The position numbers and the translations under genes were made by a program. A stretch of DNA of 64,000 bases from Candidatus Nitricoxidireducens bremensis (GTDB taxonomy: Bacteria; Pseudomonadota; Gammaproteobacteria; Burkholderiales; Rhodocyclaceae). The notes under the pieces are model-generated. The model was given only the letters and a program-made list of their open reading frames with translations, did no database searches and was not told where the DNA came from. This document shows, in pieces, positions 24,721 through 34,159 of this stretch. Location: positions 62,001 to 126,000 of the forward strand of contig JAOTRT010000002.1 of assembly GCA_030247725.1 (NCBI GenBank), written 5' to 3'. Each line of letters begins with the position of its first letter. Positions within the stretch are counted from its first letter, which is position 1.

Positions 24721-24748
24721 GATTTACTGCAACCCATCTTTTAGTTCC

Positions 24749-24768
24749 GGCTAACCTGAAGGTTAGCC
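24749..24768 (-). other. Perfect 8-base stem-loop after rpoA
   Basis: GGCTAACC and GGTTAGCC form a perfect stem with a 4-base loop, 25 bases after the rpoA stop. No U-tract follows. It may protect the rpoA 3' end or bind a regulator. Confidence 0.5.
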
Positions 24769-24793
24769 TGCACTGAAAAATGGACTAATTCCA

Positions 24794-25774
24794 TTAGCCC
24801 ATTTTCTCCAGGCCGGCGGGCGGCCAGTTCTCCAGCTTCATGCCGAGGGTGAGACCACGGGAAGCAAGCACTTCCTTGATCTCGTTGAGCGACTTGCGGC
24901 CCAGGTTCGGGGTCTTCAGCAACTCGGTCTCGGTGCGCTGGATCAGGTCGCCGATGTAGTAGATGTTCTCGGCCTTCAGGCAGTTCGCGGAGCGGACCGT
25001 CAGTTCGAGGTCATCCACCGGACGCAGCAGGATCGGATCGACGGAAGCCACCTTCGGCGCTTCGACGGACATCGGCGTGCCTTCCAGGTCGGCGAACACC
25101 GACAGCTGGTCCATCAGGATGCGGGCGGCGTAGCGGATCGATTCTTCCGGATCGATGGCGCCGTTGGTCTCGATGTCGATGACCAGCTTGTCCAGGTCGG
25201 TGCGCTGCTCGACACGGGCGGATTCGACGGCGTAGCTGACGCGGCGCACGGGGCTGAAGGAGGCATCCATCAGGATACGGCCGATGCCCTTGTTTTCCTT
25301 GTCGATGTTGCGCACGTTCGCCGGCACGTAGCCACGGCCCAGTTCGACCTTGATCTGCATGTCCAGTTTGCCGCCGGGAGCGATGTGGGCGATGACGTGG
25401 TCAGGATTGATGATCTCGACGTCGTGGGCGACTTCGATATCGGCGGCGGTGACAACGCCCTCACCCTTCTTGGAAAGGTTCAGCACGGCTTCGCCGCGGT
25501 TGTGCAGCTTGAGCACGACGCCCTTCAGGTTGAGCAGGATATCGACGACGTCCTCGCGCACACCTTCCAGCGTCGAGTACTCGTGCAGAACGCTGTCGAT
25601 GGACACTTCGGTCGGCGCGGCGCCCGGCATCGAAGAGAGCAGGATGCGGCGCAGGGCGTTGCCCAGCGTATGGCCGTAGCCACGCTCGAACGGTTCCATG
25701 ACCACACGGGCATGCACCGGGGAGAGCGTCTGCACGTCGATGATGCGCGGTTTCAGAAGTGCGTTGCTTTGCAT
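24794..25774 (-). CDS. rpoA: RNA polymerase alpha subunit
   Basis: Alpha nucleates RNA polymerase assembly and contacts UP elements and activators. At 326 aa it has the usual proteobacterial length. The N-terminal dimerisation domain contains [22 protein letters not shown], and the C-terminal domain contains the helix-hairpin-helix [19 protein letters not shown] that binds DNA. It lies in the order rpsD-rpoA-rplQ, with a stem-loop in the 58-base gap before it. Confidence 0.98.
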   Translation of the reverse strand: MQSNALLKPRIIDVQTLSPVHARVVMEPFERGYGHTLGNALRRILLSSMPGAAPTEVSIDSVLHEYSTLEGVREDVVDILLNLKGVVLKLHNRGEAVLNLSKKGEGVVTAADIEVAHDVEIINPDHVIAHIAPGGKLDMQIKVELGRGYVPANVRNIDKENKGIGRILMDASFSPVRRVSYAVESARVEQRTDLDKLVIDIETNGAIDPEESIRYAARILMDQLSVFADLEGTPMSVEAPKVASVDPILLRPVDDLELTVRSANCLKAENIYYIGDLIQRTETELLKTPNLGRKSLNEIKEVLASRGLTLGMKLENWPPAGLEKMG

Positions 25775-25799
25775 CGGCAGTCCTCGAAAAAAGCAATGC

Positions 25800-25820
25800 G
25801 GGGCGCCGGGAAGGCGCCCC
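25800..25820 (-). other. Stem-loop between rpsD and rpoA
   Basis: GGGGCGCC and GGCGCCCC form a perfect 8-base stem with a 5-base loop in the short rpsD-rpoA gap. There is no U-tract, so mRNA processing or stability is more likely than termination. Confidence 0.5.
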
Positions 25821-25832
25821 GCCGATTAATGA

Positions 25833-26462
25833 TTAGCGCGAATACAGTTCGACCACGAGGCCTTCGTTGATCGAGGGCGGCAGGTCTTCGCGGGAGGGCA
25901 GGGCCTTGAACACGCCGCGGCCTTCCTTCACATTCACCTCGATCCACTCGGGGAAGCCGCGGGATTCGGCGGCTTCCAGGGCGCCCTTGGAGCGCAGGTG
26001 ACCGCGCGCCGCATCCGTCAGTTGGATCGTGTCGCCGGGGCGCACGCTGTAGGACGGAATATTCACGCGCTTGCCATTCACCAGCACGCCGTTGTGGCGC
26101 ACGATCTGGCGCGACTCGGCGCGCGAGGCGCCAAAGCCCATGCGGTAGGCGACGGCATCGAGGCGGGATTCGAGCAGTTGCAGCAGGTTCTCGCCGGTCT
26201 GGCCCTTCTTGCGCTCGGCGTCCGCAAAGGTCTTGCGGAACTGGCGTTCGAGGATGCCGTAGATGCGGCGGATCTTCTGCTTTTCACGCAGTTGCTGGCC
26301 ATAGCCGGAGAGGCGTTGACCGGATTTCTGGCCGTGCTGGCCGGGCGCGTATTGACGGCGCTCGATCGAGCACTTGTCGGTAAAGCACTTCTCGCCCTTG
26401 AGGAAGAGTTTCTCCCCCTCGCGGCGGCACTGGCGGCACTTGGCGTCGAGATTGCGGGCCAC
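25833..26462 (-). CDS. rpsD: 30S ribosomal protein S4
   Basis: S4 is a primary 16S rRNA binder that nucleates 30S assembly; in E. coli it also represses the alpha operon. The 209 aa chain has an N-terminal CRQCRREGEKLFLKGEKC-type zinc-ribbon-like region and a central S4 RNA-binding domain (LESRLDAVAYRMGFGASRAE). It lies between rpsK and rpoA. Confidence 0.97.
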   Translation of the reverse strand: MARNLDAKCRQCRREGEKLFLKGEKCFTDKCSIERRQYAPGQHGQKSGQRLSGYGQQLREKQKIRRIYGILERQFRKTFADAERKKGQTGENLLQLLESRLDAVAYRMGFGASRAESRQIVRHNGVLVNGKRVNIPSYSVRPGDTIQLTDAARGHLRSKGALEAAESRGFPEWIEVNVKEGRGVFKALPSREDLPPSINEGLVVELYSR

Positions 26463-26480
26463 TGTTCTGCTCCTTAAGTC

Positions 26481-26870
26481 TTAGATACGGCGGCGCTTGG
26501 GCGGCCGGCAGCCGTTGTGCGGGACCGGCGTGATATCCGTAATGCTGGAAATCTTGATGCCGAGGGCGTTGAGGGCGCGCACCGCGGATTCGCGGCCGGG
26601 ACCCGGTCCCTTGATACGCACTTCGACGTTCTTCACGCCGCATTCCTGGGCTGCCTTGCCGGCGGCTTCGGCGGCGACCTGGGCGGCAAACGGCGTGGAC
26701 TTGCGCGAGCCCTTGAAGCCGGCACCGCCGGACGTCGCCCACGACAGGGCATTACCCTGACGGTCGGTGATGGTGATGATGGTGTTGTTGAAGGACGCAT
26801 GCACGTGGGCGATGCCCTCGGCGACGTTCTTCTTGACCTTCTTGCGAACCTTGGTCTGGGTCTTGGCCAT
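26481..26870 (-). CDS. rpsK: 30S ribosomal protein S11
   Basis: S11 lines the platform of the 30S subunit near the mRNA exit. The 129 aa protein carries [39 protein letters not shown] and the C-terminal [18 protein letters not shown], all strongly conserved. It lies 15 bases after rpsM. Confidence 0.98.
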   Translation of the reverse strand: MAKTQTKVRKKVKKNVAEGIAHVHASFNNTIITITDRQGNALSWATSGGAGFKGSRKSTPFAAQVAAEAAGKAAQECGVKNVEVRIKGPGPGRESAVRALNALGIKISSITDITPVPHNGCRPPKRRRI

Positions 26871-26885
26871 GTCTTGAGTTCCTGG

Positions 26886-27251
26886 TTATTTCTTCGCGCC
26901 GGAGATCGCCTTGCGCGGACCCTTGCGGGTGCGCGCATTGGTGCGAGTGCGCTGACCACGTACCGGCAGACCGCGACGATGACGGACGCCACGGTAGCAA
27001 CCGAGGTCCATCAGACGCTTGATGCTCATCGTCACTTCGCGGCGGAGATCGCCCTCGACGGTGAACCTGCCCACCTCTTCGCGCAGCCGGTCCATCTCGG
27101 AATCAGTGAGATCCTTGATCTTGGCGGAGCGCTTAATGCCGGCCGCGTCGCAGATTTTCTGCGCGCGGGTGCGGCCGATACCGTAGATCGCGGTCAACGC
27201 GATTTCGGTGTGTTGATGATTCGGGATGTTGACGCCTGCGATACGGGCCAT
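26886..27251 (-). CDS. rpsM: 30S ribosomal protein S13
   Basis: S13 sits in the 30S head and contacts the P-site tRNA and the B1 bridges. The 121 aa protein begins [19 protein letters not shown] and ends with the basic [11 protein letters not shown] tail. It is the first gene of the alpha operon, with a promoter overlapping the end of rpmJ. The leader is only about 44 bases. Confidence 0.97.
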   Translation of the reverse strand: MARIAGVNIPNHQHTEIALTAIYGIGRTRAQKICDAAGIKRSAKIKDLTDSEMDRLREEVGRFTVEGDLRREVTMSIKRLMDLGCYRGVRHRRGLPVRGQRTRTNARTRKGPRKAISGAKK

Positions 27252-27301
27252 ATGCTTACCTGTATGTCGCTGTTATTCAGCCGAAAAACGGGGAACCGAT
27301 A

Positions 27302-27330
27302 ATTGTATCTGAAACGCTCTGCCAGATCAA
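27302..27330 (-). promoter_or_regulatory. Sigma70 promoter of the alpha operon (rpsM)
   Basis: On the minus strand TTGATC (27325-27330) and TACAAT (27302-27307) are separated by exactly 17 bases. The -35 overlaps the rpmJ stop codon. The place matches the E. coli alpha-operon promoter between rpmJ and rpsM. Confidence 0.72.
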
Positions 27331-27440
27331 CCCTGACGCTGCTTGTGGCGCGGGTCGGTACAAATGACCCTCACCACGCCCTTGCGACGGATGATCTTGC
27401 AGTTGCGGCAGATACGCCTGACCGAAGCGAGTACTTTCAT
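27327..27440 (-). CDS. rpmJ: 50S ribosomal protein L36 (zinc-binding form)
   Basis: This short gene of 37 codons encodes L36, the smallest large-subunit protein. It reads [17 protein letters not shown] and continues to [13 protein letters not shown]11, C14, C27 and H33 form the zinc-ribbon ligands of the C-plus paralogue, so it needs zinc. It follows infA in the standard order secY-infA-rpmJ-rpsM, 20 bases downstream. Confidence 0.96.
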   Translation of the reverse strand: MKVLASVRRICRNCKIIRRKGVVRVICTDPRHKQRQG

Positions 27441-27460
27441 GCTTGCTCTCCGGAAAAAAC

Positions 27461-27679
27461 TTACTTTGCTCGAAAAACGATACGGCCTTTGGTCAAGTCG
27501 TAAGGCGTGAGTTGCACGGTCACCTTGTCGCCTGGCAGGATGCGGATGTAGTGCATGCGCATCTTTCCCGATATATGACCTAGCACAATATGCCCGTTTT
27601 CCAACTTGACTCGAAAGGTTGCATTCGGAAGGTTTTCGACGACCTCCCCCTGCATCTCGATAACGTCTTCCTTCGCCAT
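27461..27679 (-). CDS. infA: Translation initiation factor IF-1
   Basis: IF-1 occupies the 30S A site during initiation. The 72 aa OB-fold protein begins [20 protein letters not shown] and contains [20 protein letters not shown], as expected. It lies between secY and rpmJ, a position common in betaproteobacteria and unlike E. coli, where infA is elsewhere. Confidence 0.97.
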   Translation of the reverse strand: MAKEDVIEMQGEVVENLPNATFRVKLENGHIVLGHISGKMRMHYIRILPGDKVTVQLTPYDLTKGRIVFRAK

Positions 27680-27689
27680 AACCCTATTA

Positions 27690-29024
27690 TCAACGCATCG
27701 GCACGCCCGCGCCCTTGAAATTGGCTTTCTTCAAGAGGCTCTCGTACTGATGCGACATCACATAGGCCTGCACCTGCGCCATGAAGTCCATCGTCACCAC
27801 GACGATGATCAGCAGGCTGGTACCGCCGAAATAAAACGGAACGTTCCACTTCAGGATCAGGAATTCGGGCAACAGACAGACCAGCGTGACATAGACCGCG
27901 CCGACCAGCGTCAGGCGCATGAGAATCTTGTCGATATAGCGCGAGGTCTGCTCGCCCGGACGAATCCCGGGGACAAAGGCGCCGCTCTTCTTCAGATTGT
28001 CGGCCGTCTCCTTCGAGTTGAAGACGAGCGCCGTATAGAAGAAGCAAAAGAAGACGATGGCCACCGCATAGAGGATCACGTAAATCGGTTGGCCGGGCGA
28101 GAGGGTAGCAGCGATATCCTTGAGCCAGCGCATGCCGTCGCCGGTGGAGAACCAGCTGGCGATGGTGGCCGGGAAGAGAATGATCGACGAGGCGAAGATC
28201 GGCGGGATAACGCCAGACATGTTCAACTTCAGCGGCAGATGGGAACTCTGGCCGCCATAGATCTTGTTGCCGACCTGGCGCTTCGCATAGTTCACCAGAA
28301 TCTTGCGCTGACCGCGCTCGACATAGACGACAAATCCCGTAACCAGAACCACCAGGGCGCAGATGAACAGCGCGGTAATCGGATGCATGGCGCCGGTACG
28401 CACGAGTTCGAAGAGGCCGCCGAGTGCCGCCGGCAGGCCGGCAGCAATACCGGCGAAAATGATGATGGAGATGCCGTTGCCCAAGCCGCGCTCGGTGATC
28501 TGCTCACCCAGCCACATCAGGAACATGGTCCCGGTGACGAGAGTCATGACCGTGGTCATGCGGAACATCATGCCCGGGTCAAGGACGAGACCGGCCTGGG
28601 ACTCCAGTGCGACGGCGATACCCAGCGCCTGAAAGAGAGCTAGCGCAACCGTGCCGTAACGGGTGTATTGGGTGATTTTGCGGCGCCCGGCCTCGCCTTC
28701 CTTCTTGAGCTGCTCAAGGGAAGGAATCGCGATCGTCATCAGTTGCATGATGATCGACGAGGAGATGTAGGGCATGATGCCCAGAGCAAAAATGGTGAAT
28801 CGCGAAAGGGCACCGCCGGAGAAGAGGTTGAAGACGCCGAGAATGCCCCCCTGCTGCGAGGAGAACAATTCGGCGAGCTTCACCGGGTCGATACCGGGAA
28901 CGGGAATGTGGGCACCGACGCGGTAGACGACAAGGGCGCCCAGCAGGAACCAAAGCCGGCGCCAAAGGTCGCCGAACTTGCCGGTCTTGCCGAGGGCTTG
29001 CGCCTGTTCCATTGCCGTCGCCAC
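27690..29024 (-). CDS. secY: Preprotein translocase subunit SecY
   Basis: SecY is the channel of the Sec translocon in the inner membrane. The 444 aa protein has ten membrane segments and the conserved [38 protein letters not shown] and IRPGEQT regions. The GTG at 29024 is chosen because GGAG lies 6 bases upstream and it gives the usual short N-terminus; ATG 29012 is the alternative. It follows rplO in the spc operon. Its partner secE is in the same superlocus. Confidence 0.96.
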   Translation of the reverse strand: MATAMEQAQALGKTGKFGDLWRRLWFLLGALVVYRVGAHIPVPGIDPVKLAELFSSQQGGILGVFNLFSGGALSRFTIFALGIMPYISSSIIMQLMTIAIPSLEQLKKEGEAGRRKITQYTRYGTVALALFQALGIAVALESQAGLVLDPGMMFRMTTVMTLVTGTMFLMWLGEQITERGLGNGISIIIFAGIAAGLPAALGGLFELVRTGAMHPITALFICALVVLVTGFVVYVERGQRKILVNYAKRQVGNKIYGGQSSHLPLKLNMSGVIPPIFASSIILFPATIASWFSTGDGMRWLKDIAATLSPGQPIYVILYAVAIVFFCFFYTALVFNSKETADNLKKSGAFVPGIRPGEQTSRYIDKILMRLTLVGAVYVTLVCLLPEFLILKWNVPFYFGGTSLLIIVVVTMDFMAQVQAYVMSHQYESLLKKANFKGAGVPMR

Positions 29025-29046
29025 GTTCCGCTCCGTACCTTCTACC

Positions 29047-29493
29047 TTAGGCCGCCGCGATGTCGGCGACGGAACCGCCGGCCGCCTCGATGGCGGCCTT
29101 GGCACCCTTGGTGGCACCGACCCCCTTGAGGGCGATCTTCTTGGTCAGCTTGCCGGAAAGGATCACCTTCGCAGACAGCGCGTCAGCCGCAACCACACCG
29201 GCCTGCTTCAACGTCAGCAGATCGACATCGCCAACGGGAAGCTTCTCCAGATCGGACAGACGTACCTCGACATTGCGGGCAGCCGTCAGGGAGACGAAAC
29301 CGCGCTTGGGCAGACGGCGCTGCAACGGCATCTGACCGCCTTCAAAGCCGACCTTGTGGAAACCGCCGGCACGGGACTTCTGCCCCTTGTGGCCGCGACC
29401 GGCCGTCTTGCCGAGACCGCTGCCGATACCACGACCGACGCGCCTGGCGGCATGCTTGGAGCCGGCACCCGGCTTGATGTTGTTCAGTTCCAT
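29047..29493 (-). CDS. rplO: 50S ribosomal protein L15
   Basis: L15 is an assembly protein of the large subunit. The 148 aa protein begins [20 protein letters not shown] and has the Gly-rich [20 protein letters not shown] extension that threads into rRNA. It starts one base after the rpmD stop. Confidence 0.97.
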   Translation of the reverse strand: MELNNIKPGAGSKHAARRVGRGIGSGLGKTAGRGHKGQKSRAGGFHKVGFEGGQMPLQRRLPKRGFVSLTAARNVEVRLSDLEKLPVGDVDLLTLKQAGVVAADALSAKVILSGKLTKKIALKGVGATKGAKAAIEAAGGSVADIAAA

Positions 29494-29494
29494 G

Positions 29495-29677
29495 TCAGCC
29501 CTCGCACTTCACCAGATAGGCGACCTTGCGGATCATGCCGCGCACAGCCGGCGTGTCTTCCAGCACGGCGCTGCTGTTCAGCTTGCCGAGACCCAGTCCG
29601 CGCACCGTGGCGCGGTGGTCCTGCTTGGTACCGATGACGCTCTTGACCAGCGTCACCTTGATCTTCTTGTCGGCCAT
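29495..29677 (-). CDS. rpmD: 50S ribosomal protein L30
   Basis: L30 is a small large-subunit protein. The 60 aa product has [20 protein letters not shown] and ends [13 protein letters not shown], matching L30. It lies between rpsE and rplO with spacings of 3 and 1 bases. Confidence 0.96.
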   Translation of the reverse strand: MADKKIKVTLVKSVIGTKQDHRATVRGLGLGKLNSSAVLEDTPAVRGMIRKVAYLVKCEG

Positions 29678-29680
29678 CGC

Positions 29681-30208
29681 TTACTCCAGGATTTCCTGCA
29701 CGCTCTTGCCACGCTTGGCGGCGATCTCCGCCGGGGTGCTGACGGCCTTGAGACCGTTGAGCGTAGCGCGCACGAGGTTGTAGGGATTGGTCGAGCCGAT
29801 GCACTTGGCAACGACGTCGGTGACGCCGACCACCTCGAAGACGGCGCGCATCGGGCCGCCGGCGATGACGCCGGTACCGCTCGGCGCCGGAGACATCAGC
29901 ACCGTGGTGGCGCCGTGCTTGCCGGTGACCGGATGATGCAGGGTGCCATCCTTCAGGCTGACCTTGGTCATCTTGCGGCGGGCCTCTTCCATCGCCTTCT
30001 GGACGGCGACCGGCACTTCGCGGGACTTACCCTTGCCCATGCCGACGGCGCCATCGCCATCACCGACGACGGTCAGCGCGGCGAAGCCGAGAATCCGGCC
30101 GCCCTTGACCACCTTGGTGACACGATTGATGGAGACCATCTTTTCGCGCATGCCATCATCGCGCTCTTCGGTCTGCTGTTGTTGCTTCTTGCCTTGCGGT
30201 TTAGCCAT
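29681..30208 (-). CDS. rpsE: 30S ribosomal protein S5
   Basis: S5 is part of the mRNA entry helicase and of decoding fidelity. The 175 aa protein shows [32 protein letters not shown] (here [11 protein letters not shown]) and the [15 protein letters not shown] segment. Both S5 subdomains are complete. It follows rplR in the spc operon. Confidence 0.97.
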   Translation of the reverse strand: MAKPQGKKQQQQTEERDDGMREKMVSINRVTKVVKGGRILGFAALTVVGDGDGAVGMGKGKSREVPVAVQKAMEEARRKMTKVSLKDGTLHHPVTGKHGATTVLMSPAPSGTGVIAGGPMRAVFEVVGVTDVVAKCIGSTNPYNLVRATLNGLKAVSTPAEIAAKRGKSVQEILE

Positions 30209-30231
30209 TTTCGTCTCGCTCGATAGACCGC

Positions 30232-30585
30232 TTAGAACTTAAGGCCGCCTTCGCGGGCCGCCTCGGCCAGCGCCTTGACGCGGCCGTGATACCGGAAACC
30301 GGACCGATCGAAAGCCACCTCTTCGATGCCCTTCGCCTTCGCGCGCTCGGCGATCAGCTTGCCAACCGCCGTGGCAGCGTCGACGCTGCCACCGTTGGCC
30401 AGCTGCTTGCGCAGTTCGCCTTCGGCGGTGGAAGCCGCTGCGAGCACCTGGGTGCCGCAACCGGAGAAGATCTGCGCATAGATATGGCAGTTGGTGCGAT
30501 GCACCGCCAGCCGCGCAATCTTGAGCTCCGCAATCTTGGCGCGGGTTTTGCGCGCACGGCGTACACGAGCTTGTTTCTTGTCCAT
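30232..30585 (-). CDS. rplR: 50S ribosomal protein L18
   Basis: L18 binds 5S rRNA in the central protuberance. The 117 aa protein has the basic N-terminus [13 protein letters not shown], the middle [15 protein letters not shown] and the C-terminal [20 protein letters not shown]. It follows rplF by 12 bases. Confidence 0.97.
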   Translation of the reverse strand: MDKKQARVRRARKTRAKIAELKIARLAVHRTNCHIYAQIFSGCGTQVLAAASTAEGELRKQLANGGSVDAATAVGKLIAERAKAKGIEEVAFDRSGFRYHGRVKALAEAAREGGLKF

Positions 30586-30597
30586 GTTGTTGCGCCC

Positions 30598-31131
30598 TTA
30601 CTTCTTCTTGGTTTCCTTGATGACCACCACCTCGTCGGCGTAGCGCACACCCTTGCCTTTGTAGGGCTCGGGAGAACGATAAGCGCGAACTTCGGCGGCC
30701 ACCTGGCCAACCACTTGTTTATCGATGCCCTTGATCAGGATTTCCGTCGGCGTAGGCGTTTCGACCTTGATGCCCTGGGGCATGTCGTGCACCACCGGAT
30801 GGGAAAAACCGAGGGACAGATTGAGCTTGGCACCCTGCGCCTGAGCCTTGTAGCCCACGCCGACCAGGGTCAGCTTCTTTTCGAAGCCCTTGGTGACGCC
30901 AGCGACCATGTTATTGACCAGGGCGCGCATGGTACCGGACATCGCACCGGCATCCGGCGCTCCTTCCACGGCACGGCAGAACAACTGCTCGCCATCCTTC
31001 TCAACCTTCACGGACGGCAGCATGAACTGCTTCAGCGTACCGAGCGGGCCCTTGATGCTGATCTCTTCGGCACCCAAGGTCACTTCGACGCCCTTGGGCA
31101 GATTGACGGGGTATTTTGCAACTCGCGACAT
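30598..31131 (-). CDS. rplF: 50S ribosomal protein L6
   Basis: L6 lies near the sarcin-ricin loop. The 177 aa protein begins [16 protein letters not shown] and ends with the [20 protein letters not shown] tail. The ATG at 31131 is chosen as the family start, although the frame is open a further 20 codons upstream into the rpsH region. It lies 10 bases after rpsH. Confidence 0.97.
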   Translation of the reverse strand: MSRVAKYPVNLPKGVEVTLGAEEISIKGPLGTLKQFMLPSVKVEKDGEQLFCRAVEGAPDAGAMSGTMRALVNNMVAGVTKGFEKKLTLVGVGYKAQAQGAKLNLSLGFSHPVVHDMPQGIKVETPTPTEILIKGIDKQVVGQVAAEVRAYRSPEPYKGKGVRYADEVVVIKETKKK

Positions 31132-31141
31132 CTTTTTCCCC

Positions 31142-31537
31142 TTACGCCACGATGCAGAGAACTTCGCCGCCGACGTTGCTGGCGCGGGCACGGCGATCGG
31201 TCATGACACCCTTGGGCGTCGACACGATGGCAACACCAAGGCCATTCATCACGCGCGGCAGGTCATCGGTACCGCGGTACACGCGCAGACCGGGCTTCGA
31301 GACGCGCTCGATGCGCTCAATGACCGGACGACCGGCGTAGTACTTGAGGGCGATATCCAACTCGGCCTTGCCGCCGTTTTCGCGCACGGCGAAATCGTCG
31401 ATATAGCCCTCATCCTTGAGGACCTTGGCGATGGAAACTTTCAGCTTGGACGACGGCATGGTGACAGCGGCCTTTTCGGCCATCTGCGCATTGCGGATGC
31501 GCGTCAGCATGTCGGCGATCGGATCGGTCATACTCAT
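31142..31537 (-). CDS. rpsH: 30S ribosomal protein S8
   Basis: S8 binds the 16S central domain and in E. coli represses the spc operon. The 131 aa protein starts [19 protein letters not shown] and ends [20 protein letters not shown]. It lies between rpsN and rplF. Confidence 0.97.
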   Translation of the reverse strand: MSMTDPIADMLTRIRNAQMAEKAAVTMPSSKLKVSIAKVLKDEGYIDDFAVRENGGKAELDIALKYYAGRPVIERIERVSKPGLRVYRGTDDLPRVMNGLGVAIVSTPKGVMTDRRARASNVGGEVLCIVA

Positions 31538-31547
31538 ATCGATCTCC

Positions 31548-31853
31548 TTACCAGCTGGCCTTGGTCATGCCCGGCACTTCGCCGCGCATGGCAATCTCGC
31601 GCAACTTATTGCGAGCAAGACCGAACTTACGGAACACACCACGCGGACGACCGGTCAGAGCACAGCGATTACGCTGGCGACTGGGGCTCGCATTGCGCGG
31701 CAGCTGCTGGTACTTGAGACGCGCATCCATGCGCTCCTCGTCCGACAGCCTGGCGTTGTTGATGATAGCGAGCAGCTCAGCGCGCTTGGCGGCATATTTC
31801 GCCACCGTTTTGGCGCGCTTCTTCTCGCGGTTGATCAAAGCAAGTTTCGCCAT
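31548..31853 (-). CDS. rpsN: 30S ribosomal protein S14 (zinc-free form)
   Basis: S14 is a 30S head protein. At 101 aa, without paired CxxC motifs, it is the long zinc-independent type. Conserved parts are [14 protein letters not shown] and the end [11 protein letters not shown]. It sits between rplE and rpsH, 7 bases after rplE. Confidence 0.97.
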   Translation of the reverse strand: MAKLALINREKKRAKTVAKYAAKRAELLAIINNARLSDEERMDARLKYQQLPRNASPSRQRNRCALTGRPRGVFRKFGLARNKLREIAMRGEVPGMTKASW

Positions 31854-31860
31854 GGTTCCC

Positions 31861-32400
31861 TCAGTTCTTGAAGGGGAATTTGAAAGCAGCGAGCAAGGCC
31901 TTCGCTTCCGCGTCGGTCTTCGCCGTGGTGGTGATGCTGATATTCATGCCGCGCAACGTATCGATCTTGTCGTACTCGATCTCAGGGAAGATGATCTGCT
32001 CTTTCACGCCGACGTTGTAGTTGCCGCGACCATCGAAGCCCTTGCCCGAGATACCGCGAAAGTCGCGGATGCGCGGCATGGCGACCGTGATGAAGCGATC
32101 GAGAAACTCGAACATACGGGTGCCGCGCAGCGTCACCATGCAACCGATCGGATAACCTTCGCGGATCTTGAAGCCGGCGATGGCCTTGCGGGCCTTCGTC
32201 ACAACCGGCTTCTGACCAGCCAACTTGGTCATATCACCAACGGCATTTTCGAGAATCTTCTTGTCGCCGACAGCTTCGCCGACGCCCATATTGAGGGTGA
32301 TCTTGGTGATGCGCGGCACCTCCATGATCGACTTGTAGCCGAACTGCTCGCGCAGTTGCGCGACCACCGACTGTTTATAGAACTCCTGCAAGCGCGCCAT
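31861..32400 (-). CDS. rplE: 50S ribosomal protein L5
   Basis: L5 binds 5S rRNA and touches the P-site tRNA. The 179 aa protein carries [37 protein letters not shown] and a C-terminal [23 protein letters not shown] segment. It follows rplX by 9 bases. Confidence 0.97.
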   Translation of the reverse strand: MARLQEFYKQSVVAQLREQFGYKSIMEVPRITKITLNMGVGEAVGDKKILENAVGDMTKLAGQKPVVTKARKAIAGFKIREGYPIGCMVTLRGTRMFEFLDRFITVAMPRIRDFRGISGKGFDGRGNYNVGVKEQIIFPEIEYDKIDTLRGMNISITTTAKTDAEAKALLAAFKFPFKN

Positions 32401-32409
32401 GTTTGATCC

Positions 32410-32727
32410 TTACGCGTCCACTACTTCGCCGTTCGACTTGAACACCCGAACCTTGCGACCATCGTCGAGCGACTTGATGCCGACGCGATCCGCCTTCTGG
32501 GTGGCCGGATTGAACAGCGCCACATTGGAAATATGGATCGACATCTCTTTTTCGACGATGCCGCCCGGCTGACCCTTCATGGGATTGGGCTTGGTGTGCT
32601 TCTTGACGCGATTGACACCCTCGACAACCAGGCGCTCGTCGCTGACGCGACTCAGCACGACGCCGCGCTTGCCCTTATCCTTGCCCGTGATGACGACAAC
32701 GTCGTCGCCTTTGCGAATCTTGTTCAT
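32410..32727 (-). CDS. rplX: 50S ribosomal protein L24
   Basis: L24 initiates large-subunit assembly. The 105 aa protein contains the KOW motif [19 protein letters not shown] and [15 protein letters not shown]. It lies 10 bases after rplN in the spc operon. Confidence 0.97.
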   Translation of the reverse strand: MNKIRKGDDVVVITGKDKGKRGVVLSRVSDERLVVEGVNRVKKHTKPNPMKGQPGGIVEKEMSIHISNVALFNPATQKADRVGIKSLDDGRKVRVFKSNGEVVDA

Positions 32728-32737
32728 GGCCGTATCC

Positions 32738-33106
32738 TCAGAGAACCTCAGGCGCCAGGGAGACGATCTTCATGAAACGCTCGGTACGCAGCTCGCGCGT
32801 CACCGGGCCGAAGATGCGGGTGCCGATAGGCTCCAGCTTGTTGTTCAGCAACACCGCGGCGTTGCCGTCAAACTTGACGAGCGAACCATCGGTGCGACGC
32901 ACGCCCTTGGCGGTACGTACGACAACAGCGTTATAGATCTCGCCCTTCTTGACGCGACCGCGCGGCGCCGCATCCTTGACGCTGACCTTGATGACGTCGC
33001 CAATGCCGGCATAGCGGCGCTTGGAGCCACCCAACACTTTGATGCACATTACCGAACGCGCGCCGGTGTTGTCGGCGACGTCAAGCATCGACTGCATTTG
33101 GATCAT
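32738..33106 (-). CDS. rplN: 50S ribosomal protein L14
   Basis: L14 forms intersubunit bridge B8. The 122 aa protein begins [20 protein letters not shown] and ends [11 protein letters not shown], as in all bacteria. It is the first gene of the spc operon, preceded by a strong promoter and a leader of about 100 bases. Confidence 0.98.
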   Translation of the reverse strand: MIQMQSMLDVADNTGARSVMCIKVLGGSKRRYAGIGDVIKVSVKDAAPRGRVKKGEIYNAVVVRTAKGVRRTDGSLVKFDGNAAVLLNNKLEPIGTRIFGPVTRELRTERFMKIVSLAPEVL

Positions 33107-33216
33107 TGCTATCTCTCCAACTTAATCCGCAACTTGCGCTGCGGTCAGTCTTGGAACCCGTCCGGGTCGGAAACCGCTCGCAGCCGTTAGACGCCCGGGA
33201 GCGGCAAAGAGGCGAG

Positions 33217-33245
33217 ATTTTATGGCCTCGCCTCTAGCCTGTCAA
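33217..33245 (-). promoter_or_regulatory. Sigma70 promoter of the spc operon (rplN)
   Basis: A consensus TTGACA (33240-33245) is separated by 17 bases from TAAAAT (33217-33222). The -10 lies in the loop of a hairpin with 8-base arms, GAGGCGAG and CTCGCCTC (33209-33234). The GCCTCTTTGC sequence begins 3 bases after the -10, as at the rpsL promoter. The place corresponds to the E. coli Pspc. Confidence 0.88.
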
Positions 33246-33275
33246 TACTTTTTGCTACTTTTTTTACAGCCCAAC

Positions 33276-33545
33276 TCAGATGGTGCGCGCCTTCTCGACC
33301 ACCTGGGTGACACGCCACGCCTTGGTCTTGGAAACCGGGGCGCATTCCTCGATCTGCACCAAGTCGCCGGCGACGGCTTCGAGACCCTCGACGTGCGCGT
33401 GATACTTCTTGGAACGGGTCATCACCTTGCCGATGACCGGGTGCTTGACGCGGCGCTCGACGAGCACCGTGACGGTCTTGGCCATCTTGTCGCTGACGAC
33501 GCGCCCCTGCAGGCTGCGCCGGTTCTTTTCGGTCGTCTCGGTCAT
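33276..33545 (-). CDS. rpsQ: 30S ribosomal protein S17
   Basis: S17 is an OB-fold primary binder of 16S rRNA. The 89 aa protein has [21 protein letters not shown] and a KKYHAHVE segment. It is the last gene of the S10 operon and overlaps rpmC by 4 bases (ATGA). The spc promoter follows within 31 bases. Confidence 0.97.
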   Translation of the reverse strand: MTETTEKNRRSLQGRVVSDKMAKTVTVLVERRVKHPVIGKVMTRSKKYHAHVEGLEAVAGDLVQIEECAPVSKTKAWRVTQVVEKARTI

Positions 33546-33736
33546 TTCGCCGCCGCCTTTTCACGCTGAATGGTCTTGATGCGCGCGATGTCCTTGCGCA
33601 CCTTGCCGATCTGGCTGGTGTTGTTGAGTTGCTGGGTGGCCACCTGCATGCGCAGGGAGAACTGCGCCTTGCGCAGATCCAACAATTCCTTGCCGAGTTC
33701 GGCTTCGTTCTTCTGCCTCAGTTCGCTAGCTTTCAT
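33542..33736 (-). CDS. rpmC: 50S ribosomal protein L29
   Basis: L29 is a helical protein at the tunnel exit that helps bind trigger factor and SRP. The 64 aa protein starts [20 protein letters not shown] and contains [20 protein letters not shown]. It lies between rplP and rpsQ. Confidence 0.97.
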   Translation of the reverse strand: MKASELRQKNEAELGKELLDLRKAQFSLRMQVATQQLNNTSQIGKVRKDIARIKTIQREKAAAK

Positions 33737-33739
33737 ATC

Positions 33740-34153
33740 TCACCCCAGATGGCGCGTGACGAAAGTGGTTTCGATCGGCAGCTTGGCGGCGGCAAGCTTG
33801 AAAGCCTCCCTTGCCAGCGCCTCGTCCACGCCGTCCATTTCGTAGAGGACTTTGCCCGGCTGAATCTCGGCAACCCAATACTCGGGATTGCCCTTGCCGT
33901 TACCCATCCGTACTTCGGCGGGCTTCTTGGAGATCGGCTTGTCCGGGAAAATGCGAATCCAGATACGGCCGCCACGCTTGATGTGGCGGGTCATGGCGCG
34001 ACGGGCGGCTTCGATTTGACGGGCGGTCAAGCGACCGCGCCCGATTGCCTTGAGGCCGTATTCACCGAAGCTAACCTTGGCGCCACGGGTCGCCAGACCC
34101 GTGTTGCGGCCCTTCTGTTCCTTGCGGTACTTTCTGCGTGCCGGTTGCAGCAT
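33740..34153 (-). CDS. rplP: 50S ribosomal protein L16
   Basis: L16 positions A-site tRNA. The 137 aa protein starts [19 protein letters not shown] and contains [21 protein letters not shown] and [18 protein letters not shown], including the arginine region hydroxylated in E. coli. It lies between rpsC and rpmC. Confidence 0.98.
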   Translation of the reverse strand: MLQPARRKYRKEQKGRNTGLATRGAKVSFGEYGLKAIGRGRLTARQIEAARRAMTRHIKRGGRIWIRIFPDKPISKKPAEVRMGNGKGNPEYWVAEIQPGKVLYEMDGVDEALAREAFKLAAAKLPIETTFVTRHLG

Positions 34154-34159
34154 GACTGA

